Positions 36,401-40,997 of a DNA stretch of 64,000 bases are shown piece by piece. Origin of the DNA: Novosphingobium percolationis (GTDB lineage Bacteria; Pseudomonadota; Alphaproteobacteria; Sphingomonadales; Sphingomonadaceae); NCBI RefSeq assembly GCF_020179425.1, contig NZ_JAILYM010000006.1:124001-188000 (forward strand). The letters run 5' to 3'. The translations under genes and the position numbers were made by a program. Under the pieces are notes generated by a model. It had not been told where the DNA came from. It was given only the letters and a program-made list of their open reading frames with translations, and made no database searches. How positions within the stretch are numbered: position 1 is the first letter of the stretch; each line of letters starts with the position of its first letter.

Positions 36401-37539
36401 ACCAGGCGTTCAGCGCAGGCCTGTCGCAGGACCGCCAGCGCCAGTTCCTGATCCGCGAGGTCTATTTCGGCGAGATCGCCGCGCCGGCCGATCCCAACGG
36501 CGCATCGTACAAGCAATACGTGCGCGGCTACCGCGCGATCCAGACGCTGTTCCCGGCCGAGGCGGGCTATACCGACAACCTCGCCACGTTCGAAACCGAC
36601 GCGGCGACCGTCAGCACCGACCATCCGCTGGGCGAGGCGACCAAGAAGCTTGTCGATGGCGAGCCGGTCGTCGCGACCCGCGTGCTGACCGGCAATGTCG
36701 ACTTGCGCCTTGCGACGATCCAGACCGCACGTGGCGGTTCGATCGACATCCTCGGGCCGGGCGGCGACTTCATCGCGGGCTCGGTGGTACGCACGTCGCA
36801 GCAGGCGGCGCGCAAGTCGACGCCGTACAGCGCGGCAGGCCTGTTCAACATCCGCAACGGCCTTGCCAGCAGCGTGATCCCGACCGGCATCGATGCGATC
36901 CCGATCGGCTATGAAGGCGTTCTGTCGCTGCGCGGCGGGGCGATCCGCAGCTTCACCGATGGCGACTTCCGTCTGAACCAGAGCCGCCTGTTCAGCCTTT
37001 CGGGTGGCGATATCACGATGTGGTCGTCGAACGGCGACCTCAACGCGGGGCAGGGACCGAAGACCGCCGCCAACTTCCCGCCGGTGGTGCTGAAGTTCTA
37101 TCCCAACGGCTTTGCCGAAGTGGACTCGGCAGGCTCGGTCGCAGGCGCGGGCATCGCCGCGTTCCGTCCGACGCTCGACATTCCCAGCTCGCGCATCACG
37201 CTGCTGGCGCCGGTGGGCAAGGTCGACGCGGGCGATGCGGGCGTGCGCGCTTCGGGCGACGTGTTCGTGGCCGCCGCGCGCGTCGCCAATGCCGACAACT
37301 TCAAGGTCGGCGGTGTCGCGGTGGGCGTGCCCACCACGGCGGTCGTGGCCGCGCCTGCGGTCCCGGCCAGCGCTACCGCTGCCGCTACCGCGCAGGCCGC
37401 GCAGGCGGGCGCACAGCAGAAGGCCGATGCGGCCGATCGCCAGTCGATCATCCGCGTCGACGTGCTCGGCTACGTCGGCGGTTCCGACGAACCGTGCCCC
37501 AGCGGCAAGCGCGATGCCGATGGCAAATGCGCGAACTGA
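24448..37539 (+). CDS. Giant filamentous-haemagglutinin-type TPS exoprotein (TpsA), 4363 aa
   Basis: A 4363-residue secreted protein. AGGGA lies 7 bases before ATG 24448, and an extended basic signal peptide runs to about residue 36 (A-P-A-D-A-Q). The TPS/haemagglutination-activity domain covers about 130-260: S-W-N-S-F-N-V-G (160-167) and N-R-A-G-V-I-F-G (from 216), a variant of the family's NPNGI box. The remainder is beta-helical repeat of the kind L-x-A-G-x-x-I-x-x-x-G with glycine turns; Cys is very rare. The C-terminal third resembles the DUF3739 region of FHA-type proteins, and the end has an Ala/Gln helix and a C-P-S-G-K-x-D-A-D-G-K-C-A-N tail. It is exported by the TpsB at 17926 and probably works as an adhesin or surface fibre. 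Confidence 0.92.
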   Translation: MLARHGQPARRRHRLLASASAGVLGLFVTVAPADAQMARLRGAVGVAPVVTASPATTATPLRGQRMQDALAQQAANRATIQSMRTIVTEARTAALAAIRVKPTDGLSTHGLDPAVTKPTLATEDATGLATWQGAEMPTQTVDAGAYTVTVKQTDSRALLSWNSFNVGEKTTLKFDQTLNGKAQTDWVVLNRVVDPNASPTTILGQIKADGTVLVLNRAGVIFGNGAQVNTHSLLASSLEIGNFAKDAPDATDPGNSFKGLTLKERNAAYLENGLLGPASTTNKFATMITSALAGTGTYSISDPLSAFSQAAEGAVVVDRGASLNASGGGFVILTGPNVSNDGTITAPEGQVSLQAGRAISYTISTGDANSVDPGIRGLLLRTTAETGGNVVNSGLIEVKRGYISLGSDLAGTVTNSGLLASTTSVSRNGTISLTAGHVVISAGEDPAHAGGISILEDDNGETLPQGTADSPPNFKASRVDIGGMYVAATLVGTQAGLLGPAQVDFGANSMLLAPSATVSIGGRASQTWDPQSFIAQAHAALDGNVTVAAGAVIDVSGVKDVAVSASRNSVKISPLKGNELRDTPNYRDEKTDGSFTLNGQTVYIDPRKSGVRADGVKWIGSPLIEAGSAASQIGATAGELMTKGGTVTFAVKIVDGAADPATAPKVVIEKGATVDFSGGWVRYDAGWVRETRLIRADGTIVPISEADPNGDYIGVADSYDETQTKAGTTTTYTSRALSGSHFEAAYDEGRDAGGLIVRASTGTLDATLHGDAFAGQNQIATGKVGTATSALARDPRKLQATAAQLPSGGFLRVGSFSGSSTVGLGGDILVHANGATGLPVGQGVFLLSDAQLSSAGLSALTLQSSGKVSFGAGSDLVLANGGALTVDAGRTITFDGKVTAHGGAIAARTYELGGIVQRSTVATTGSAFTTADDIKTLYAEGDALPDAFDVIVNGTLDVSGLWSNDLLAAGGLLTGRAFVDGGSISLAVAPKVLVALGTSEDTATDAVDLTGDLLINPGALLNVSSGGYVDARGTLSLDAKGGNVALLNETIYASISRTDPFLDATSSTDLSIGGENQSVTFTPYDNNDVGKTVRYALTPSVQRSVVRFDASNLKGFSFGGGGTFTLVAPEITLGGEKTANSAWLGLDFIQKTGFGALDLTAFKSRTFTNLFDNGVKGISAFLETSRFVIHDGETLNLSQALLPSVLDPDTAARLAALGTGADVTSVVSAAIPVEAWDQRAASLTLGGLSELEVEHGGAITGAAGASLTIAKLLNAGTIRLMGGSITQRSVLPEVLYSSAIGVTGEDLGGTGLDAVLGAHKIVDGNAQYSAKARSALDPTLTNTQLFSLSGKDKTLYFLGKLDASTGVRLTDGSVTDLSGGVVYNPRTAVLANGRRLVAGTLYAGGRLSTAAAYFDSSSKLFTDSLYGAGRTQVLKGGNALDYAAATPGLAFQADAGSLLDLSGVSADLDVQTDAATYELTQQWTNGGTLSVLAGGSMAGATIRTKGGAAAAEGGVLEWLTPTLTQSYLEGETTRNLIAADQIMQSGFSTLVARRTLGLNGDVSLKLGKALILSSADSASAAAQERDYQTGVSLVSNGDARIEAPYIRLSSRAQTAPGSLVSTAQSGSITFAADNIDLVGAVRIAVPGTTGEATTPAGSVRFEAARDIRLTGVSPAIANVTRQIGLTGGIYSTGDLSFTARQVYATTGAGNLQQLIEDRRNGTADSAALPYLVASLAQGGTVSFASNGATVPDAPLSAGSWVRVLGANIRQDGVLRAPLGLLEIGSSAGQIIPGSLTFAPATQSVTFGAGSVTSVSGSGLNVPYGQTTDLTEYYFTPNSSNSLTTAPSGQLVLAGVSIDVAAGATIDGQGGGDIFAYEFVSGTGGSRDVLSRFNSDSFSSNDGYQYADGRQVYAILPVSKAGEVAAYDPLYSADYGAAGGDLYGLNAGRTVWLDAAPGIAAGEYLLLPAHYALLPGALRLVENTSAAAPLVGGANTLRDGSVVVGGNFATAGTAFRDSARRSFTVQGSDTFLKYAKIQLTSGTKTFDDLADKKGQVAPRSPLDAARFVITPGASFTVEGDFKVDAASGGRGAQFDIAAGAIAIRDAVSGSGTDGVLTLSATTLANLDANSLLLGGVRRENADGTTTIGVVAHDLTVAAGVSLSAPELILAVAGDGSSLTVGQGAALTATGTLADQNAGAIRIGYSEGAQPVADADNTGIGALLRVANGPERLVERTFDPFLDTSGPLTATLAIRADAALKGDSIAFDSTRSVRFGAGVGVDGGAVSLTSSSISFGEGGLAPDIAGQLAASDRLTLRSGNLIRLGAALPAAFHDLVIDAPGFVADEGDATIKAGSVTLGNSGKALGGCSTLVSSSCGLDAKLVIDADRIAFNSGTVRLIGYEGGVTLSAAKGVYVQGQGAFAIDDAAKPTGVALTIDAPFIADHALGNTADVKSGGADYAFLTTGKVTVDGTGLTAAPDAKAVSAGSIIAFGSQDSAVAALSIVNADIRASAGVINAWSRGTIKVSGDSTLAAPGFQTRIGTADDGLIATAGSGSIFLQSLSGSIRLGEGTSLVTDNGLGNAGQLALIASHGDVVLGAALNSGIAATRQRTGSLTIDAGRILDGKGDAFALDSFVTAYGNRFQGDLRLHTGSGDLGLAAGQTLRAASVRLTTDTGRIDILGTIDTSGIDVSKMAMTDAAYSTARVNGGDISLYGGNGVALGETALLKTGTSGYNALDSRQAKAGNVTLGVVQDTAEITIAQGAVIDVSAKNTADRLVAVTVKDPETLTQSTAYRLASGDLGGTVTFRAPLVSGKVNVDPAGTIRGAASLSIDAFQRFDLDAIAASGQYAGVTRGKDGAIHLDASVIGGLPNFLSDSDASGTIPNFVRNFSVALAKGGSLEGYRLRPEAELVSASDIVVDSNINLGAGHITDYAAALEAGLIVASPLGPDSAGNPRYQVVAGKEAELFARFVDMTFRVGGAVTGEAGVFSLRSAGNLLVKNSISDGFFAFHDRTDADYLSYQLGGANRVYHPGVLVDCAAGSTCDYGLPSYSEYIANKERPSDDEIVHIDLTTGLLGGQSTPIFINSPYSASANSVAANGTGNGIGIGELFPLVDGKAVNSSDINLVAGSSLTSADPLGLDRSAKGSVVIAGESSYRVRAVAGTTKIGDTLQLGFDDGSGTYLFANAGGFLTGAFNDYVDAATAGDYYTRLDWGSDSKLSDAAKAAATTFFAGHRFIKEDGQVVGVYASLDEVAQFLSGDFGASYATLNRDIDRTTGDPVVYDQNRVTYRPLVRTGNGNIAIAASTDVDLVGSTKVTYRDAAGASVDSAGDPYEAQSDTAQVGGSAVYTAGTRLAQLGSVATGATGAEVVNYIPSPQGLLDFAPTVTGNGGDVTIEAGRDVIGRRDVWSEAYLGSGTDIATDLPGYEAGTSTFNENHIGGASQRWRVGTIGLDSSVGVVAQLFGSGVGALAGGDVAIRAGRDIGDLTVALDNSLVTDRTANGARVIVTSGSGNLAMAAGRDLLGGQVDLASGTGTITAGRAVASAGDTLTTGSYDDDSNTPDTRNLLRLRVSDATIALSARGAVDIGGIGALGADHVGLDISSVLNSAGFFSPAAGVSIDTIGKLTLANNRKELKVPFVDVSTSLSESSYLFGYVLPPSLALTSLSSDLVLGNGTPGILYPSRFGQLSLVAGGDMSSFALAMSDANPSDLPGAFTVASFTGGARSLFRTSGLGFTFGGVYGGIEDPMLRLYHDRTITHADDARVAEIYAGGSISNVQLSLAKAARINAGGDIVNFTFEGQNLRASDVTSIVAGRDITATTSVPPLTSAIAGRPYVGMTNIVLGGPGTLVVQAGRDLGPFLNSATVGGVSYAGGIRTIGNEANPWLAAQGADITALFGVAHGANYTALATTYLDPANMALLDGDLFVQNVDSAGNKTPDRTKPIYAAKLALWLKANAPDLYASVFGDLSSGATDAQISEAAYGRTTALYQAFSAGLSQDRQRQFLIREVYFGEIAAPADPNGASYKQYVRGYRAIQTLFPAEAGYTDNLATFETDAATVSTDHPLGEATKKLVDGEPVVATRVLTGNVDLRLATIQTARGGSIDILGPGGDFIAGSVVRTSQQAARKSTPYSAAGLFNIRNGLASSVIPTGIDAIPIGYEGVLSLRGGAIRSFTDGDFRLNQSRLFSLSGGDITMWSSNGDLNAGQGPKTAANFPPVVLKFYPNGFAEVDSAGSVAGAGIAAFRPTLDIPSSRITLLAPVGKVDAGDAGVRASGDVFVAAARVANADNFKVGGVAVGVPTTAVVAAPAVPASATAAATAQAAQAGAQQKADAADRQSIIRVDVLGYVGGSDEPCPSGKRDADGKCAN

Positions 37540-37566
37540 AGCAGGCTCAAAGGCAGGACCAATCCC

Positions 37567-38193
37567 ATGATCACGTCATCCTTCCGGATCGTCACGCTGG
37601 TGGCGGCAACCCTTTCGCTCGGCGGCGCGGCGCTGGCACAGGCGCCGGCAACGGCTCCGGCGCCTGCTGCTGAGGCACAGGGCCTTGGCGGGCCGCTGGT
37701 GCCCGGCGTGTGCCTGCTGGCGCGCGAAGCGGTGATCGCCAACAGCAAGGTCGGCATCGCCGCCGCCGCGCGGCTCAAGCAGATCGCGGCAGAGGCGCAG
37801 GCCGAGATCGATGCCGAGCGCAAGCCGCTGGAAGCCCAGATGACCGTGCTGCGCGCGCAGGCGCCGACGCTCACACCCGACCAGCGCCGCGCGCAGGAAA
37901 AGGCGCTGGCTGACAAGTTCGCGCCGATCCAGGCCAAGGCCGACCTGCGCAGCCGCGAAATCGAGCGCACCCGCGCCAAGGCGATCGAGGCCATTTCTGC
38001 CCAGGCCCAGCCCGTGATCGCCGCGGTCTACAAGGAGAAGGGCTGCGGCCTGCTGTTCGATCGCGCCAGCGTGCTCGGCGGCAACTATGGCAACGACCTG
38101 ACCGCCGGGGTGGTCAAGGGGCTCGACGCGAAGATCACCACGCTCGACATCCGGCGCGAAACGCTGCCGCCCGCGCCGGCACCGGCGCGCTGA
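37567..38193 (+). CDS. Skp/OmpH-family periplasmic chaperone
   Basis: A 208-residue precursor with a signal peptide (V-A-A-T-L-S-L-G-G-A-A-L-A-Q-A). A long alpha-helical hairpin (about 60-160, Glu/Ala/Lys-rich) is followed by a small domain with C-G-L-L-F-D-R-A-S-V, the usual OmpH end. Skp trimers hold unfolded outer-membrane proteins in the periplasm. As last gene of the TPS operon, 27 bases after the giant exoprotein, it is probably a dedicated chaperone for that polypeptide or the barrel proteins. Confidence 0.88.
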   Translation: MITSSFRIVTLVAATLSLGGAALAQAPATAPAPAAEAQGLGGPLVPGVCLLAREAVIANSKVGIAAAARLKQIAAEAQAEIDAERKPLEAQMTVLRAQAPTLTPDQRRAQEKALADKFAPIQAKADLRSREIERTRAKAIEAISAQAQPVIAAVYKEKGCGLLFDRASVLGGNYGNDLTAGVVKGLDAKITTLDIRRETLPPAPAPAR

Positions 38194-38221
38194 GCGGCGC
38201 ACGACAGGTTAAACGGGGGGA

Positions 38222-38247
38222 GGCGGCGCCGCAGGGTGCCGCCTTTT
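38222..38247 (+). terminator. Rho-independent terminator of the TPS operon
   Basis: A 9-bp GC stem with one G-T pair (GGCGGCGCC / GGTGCCGCC), a 4-base loop and TTTT, 28 bases after the skp-like stop. Confidence 0.88.
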
Positions 38248-38407
38248 CCGTGGCTGCCCCGCACATTCGATGGCGGTTTCCGCGAACAAAATCGGCAATG
38301 CGGGAAAATGCTTATTCCGTGCGTAACGCGAAATGGCCGCCAACCTGGATGAAGCCCAACGATTTCAGCGCCAAAATCCTTCGCGGCGGGTCGGGTTTAC
38401 GAAACAA

Positions 38408-38429
38408 TCCTCACAAAACTGTCACCGCC
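38408..38429 (+). promoter_or_regulatory. Pho-box-like direct repeat upstream of PstS-like gene 1
   Basis: TCCTCAC-AAAA-CTGTCAC-CGCC: TCAC repeats exactly 11 bases apart, and the second unit is a 7/7 match to the CTGTCAC form of the PhoB half-site. An A/T-rich possible -10 follows. Confidence 0.5.
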
Positions 38430-38634
38430 AAAAAATAGAGGGAGGCGCGGGGACGAATCAGGCTTCGCCGACCACTTGACCGGGACTCGCCCGGTTAGGT
38501 GCAGGCACCTGAAATATCTCCGTAATATTCCCGCTCGCCGGGTTCGAAGAACGGATCAATTCGACGTCAAGTGCTCGTCCTACCATCGCAGGGGGATGGG
38601 GATAATCAGAGCCGTTTTGAAAAAGGGGTATCCA

Positions 38635-40731
38635 ATGAACAAGTTCCAGAAGACGCAGCTGCTTCTCGCTACCGCCCTGGTGGGCTCGGTGGCCGGCACT
38701 GCGCAGGCCCAGGTGGTCTTCCCGGCTGCCGAACTCCACGGCATGGGTGCGTCGTCGATCGCGACGATCATGCCGCGCGAAATGAACTGCATCGGCACGG
38801 CCGGCATCGGCACCGCCGACGCCAGCGGCAACTACACCAACGTCCAGGCTGCGGGCGTTGACCTCAAGGACAACGCCGGCACCGTCATCACCAAGGCCAA
38901 CATCAAGGCTGGTGACAACAACGGTGGCGTGACGGTCCGCAAGTGGGGCGCCTACACCGGTGCCGACGCTGCGTTCGACTGCGCCACCAAGTCGGTCCAG
39001 CCGGGCTTTGCCGCGGCTTACGTTTCGACCGGTTCGGGCGGCGGCAAGACTGCATGGGCCGCGATCAACGCTGGCGCGTTCTTCACCGGCGCCGCTGGCA
39101 AGATCTTCCCGGCTGCTTTCGGCACCACCTGGTCGAACCCGCACTTCGTGATGTCGGACTCGCCGATCTCGTCGGGCAACGTCTCGTCGTTCAACACCGC
39201 TTCGGCCACCAAGAAGGCCGGTGCCGCGATCCAGGTTCCGCTCTACGTCCTGCCCGTCGCGTTCATCTACAACCCGGTCTATGGCCGCAAGGTTGACGCC
39301 AGCGGTAACACGGTGCTCGACGCCAGCGGCAACGCGATCGAATACAAGTTCAACGTCGCTACGCCGGTGACCTTCAATGGCACCGCCACGGGCGGTCTGC
39401 GCCTGTCGAAGAAGGCCTACTGCGGCATCTTCAACGGCGTCATCACCAACTGGAAGGACGCGACGCTCCAGGCGCTGAACGTCGGCAAGGTCGGCAAGAC
39501 CAGCGTCGCGCTGTCGCTGATGGACTCCAAGGACTCGGCCACCCGTTGGGCTTCGGACGGCGTTCCGATCCGCCTCGTCGGCCGTCTCGACAAGTCGGGT
39601 ACGACCGACATCTTCACCCGTCACCTCGCGGCCGTCTGCGGCTCGAGCCTGCCCGTTGGCACCGCCAACAAGTACCTGAACGCTGCTGAAGCGCTGCCGT
39701 ACTCGACCGCTTCGAACATCGACCTGACCTCGTTCCGTTCGGACTCGCCCTACAAGCCCACCACCACCGACACGCTGGCCGGCACCGCCGACCTGATCAG
39801 CGGTGCGGTGTGGACCGGTTCGGCCCTGAACGTCACGCAGGGTGCTGAAGCTGCCGGCAAGTTCACCGTCGCTGACGGTTCGGGCCGCGTGGAATCGTAC
39901 ATCCGTGCCGCTGCTGACGTTGCCTCGGCTTCGGACGCCACCGTTCTGCTGAACGGCAAGATCGGTTACATCGGCGCCGACTTCGTCGCTCCGTCGACCG
40001 GCATGACCATGCACGCCGCCGCTCTCGAAGTCGCGCAGACCAACGGCACCAAGAAGCCGCTGTTCGCGATGCCGACCGCTGCTGACGCGCAGGCCGCTTT
40101 CGGCACCAAGATCCTGCCGCCGGAATCGGACAAGGGTGGCAAGTTCACGCACTCGGGTCAGTTCCTGCGCTCGAACCCGCTCGACTGGTACAACGCGCTG
40201 TACAACGGTGACTCGACGCTCGCCAACCCGACCGTCGGCTACCCGGTCACCGGCACGACCCAGTTCGTGACCGGCACCTGCTTCGCCAAGGCGCAGGACC
40301 GCAACGCGCTGGTGTTCATGCTCAACACGCTGCTGGGCAACACCAAGTTCGACAGCGCCAACAACAAGCTCTCGAGCGAAACCTTCACGGGCATCAAGGC
40401 CGCGAAGCTCGGCATCCGCCCGCAGGCGGGTCTGGCTCCGCTGCCCAAGGCCTGGAACGTCGCCATCACGGAGACCTTCCTGGTTCGCTCGAAGCAGAAG
40501 GCTTCGGACGGCACCACGCTCGCTTCGCAGAACCTGTACATCCAGAACGGCGTTCCGACCAAGGCCGGCCTGGTGAAGATCAAGTCGCTTGCCAACGGCG
40601 TTGTCGCGGCTTCGGACCTGCCCGCCACCGTCGACATCAACGTCACGGATGCCAAGGGCAAGACCAAGACCTACGCCAACGTGGAAGCCGGTCCGAACCC
40701 GACCTGCACCACCATCGGTTCGGGTCTCTGA
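38635..40731 (+). CDS. PstS/DING-like periplasmic substrate-binding protein (copy 1)
   Basis: A 698-residue precursor with a signal peptide (L-L-L-A-T-A-L-V-G-S-V-A-G-T-A-Q-A-Q). The fold is a type II periplasmic binding protein of the phosphate-binding class: G-A-S-S-I near the start, G-I-F-N-G-V-I-T-N-W-K-D (PstS has I-F-x-G-x-I-T-x-W) and D-K-S-G-T-T-D-I-F-T (PstS has S-G-T-T). It is about twice the size of PstS because of long insertions. Codon use differs from neighbours, with many GCT, GGT, CGT and TCG, suggesting very high expression. No ABC permease is nearby, so it is probably not a transporter subunit; it could be a secreted or surface phosphate scavenger. A Pho-box-like repeat lies upstream and a strong terminator follows. 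Confidence 0.82.
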   Translation: MNKFQKTQLLLATALVGSVAGTAQAQVVFPAAELHGMGASSIATIMPREMNCIGTAGIGTADASGNYTNVQAAGVDLKDNAGTVITKANIKAGDNNGGVTVRKWGAYTGADAAFDCATKSVQPGFAAAYVSTGSGGGKTAWAAINAGAFFTGAAGKIFPAAFGTTWSNPHFVMSDSPISSGNVSSFNTASATKKAGAAIQVPLYVLPVAFIYNPVYGRKVDASGNTVLDASGNAIEYKFNVATPVTFNGTATGGLRLSKKAYCGIFNGVITNWKDATLQALNVGKVGKTSVALSLMDSKDSATRWASDGVPIRLVGRLDKSGTTDIFTRHLAAVCGSSLPVGTANKYLNAAEALPYSTASNIDLTSFRSDSPYKPTTTDTLAGTADLISGAVWTGSALNVTQGAEAAGKFTVADGSGRVESYIRAAADVASASDATVLLNGKIGYIGADFVAPSTGMTMHAAALEVAQTNGTKKPLFAMPTAADAQAAFGTKILPPESDKGGKFTHSGQFLRSNPLDWYNALYNGDSTLANPTVGYPVTGTTQFVTGTCFAKAQDRNALVFMLNTLLGNTKFDSANNKLSSETFTGIKAAKLGIRPQAGLAPLPKAWNVAITETFLVRSKQKASDGTTLASQNLYIQNGVPTKAGLVKIKSLANGVVAASDLPATVDINVTDAKGKTKTYANVEAGPNPTCTTIGSGL

Positions 40732-40766
40732 TCTGACGGGCTTCGCAGCAAGTCCAACCTAAGGAG

Positions 40767-40795
40767 CGGCCCCGGAGCGATCCGGGGCCGTTTTC
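40767..40795 (+). terminator. Rho-independent terminator of PstS-like gene 1
   Basis: A perfect 10-bp stem CGGCCCCGGA / TCCGGGGCCG with a GCGA (GNRA) tetraloop and TTTTC. The same stem and loop follow the second PstS-like gene at 61939. Confidence 0.95.
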
Positions 40796-40997
40796 TGTTG
40801 GGCGCCGGGCGAGGGGGGCAGCGTTTCGGCAATCCATTGCCCGATCCGGGCAAGGTTCCGTTTTGCGCATCCTGCCAACGCGGCTATCGCAGGCGCGTTA
40901 CGGCACGCGCAGGGCACAGGGATGATCGCAGGGGGCGCGTTCAGATCCTTGCAACCACGCGCGTCTAGGGGGGTGGGGCAGAGGTTCTGGAGGCGTC

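Larger units (their letters stand above)
38194..38634 (+). promoter_or_regulatory. Intergenic region and leader before the first PstS-like gene
   Basis: This 441-bp gap has no convincing gene. It contains the terminator of the TPS operon (38222-38247), an AT-richer stretch (38270-38440) with a Pho-box-like repeat at 38408-38429, and then a leader of about 190 bases. AAAAAATAG just after the box could be a -10. AGGGG ribosome-binding sequence lies 6 bases before ATG 38635. The long leader could hold further control, but I see no known riboswitch. Confidence 0.5.

Noticed and set aside
24421..36624. Very long minus-strand open frames (28743-24421, 1440 codons; 36624-32497, 1375 codons) opposite the giant exoprotein gene
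   Set aside because: They are antisense shadows of a high-GC repetitive gene: composition is Arg/Ala/Gly/Asp-rich with no domain, signal peptide or ribosome-binding site. The plus strand encodes a recognisable FHA protein.
38635..40731. PstS-like gene 1 as the periplasmic component of a Pst ABC transporter
   Set aside because: No pstC, pstA, pstB or phoU in the window, and the protein is about twice the size of PstS.
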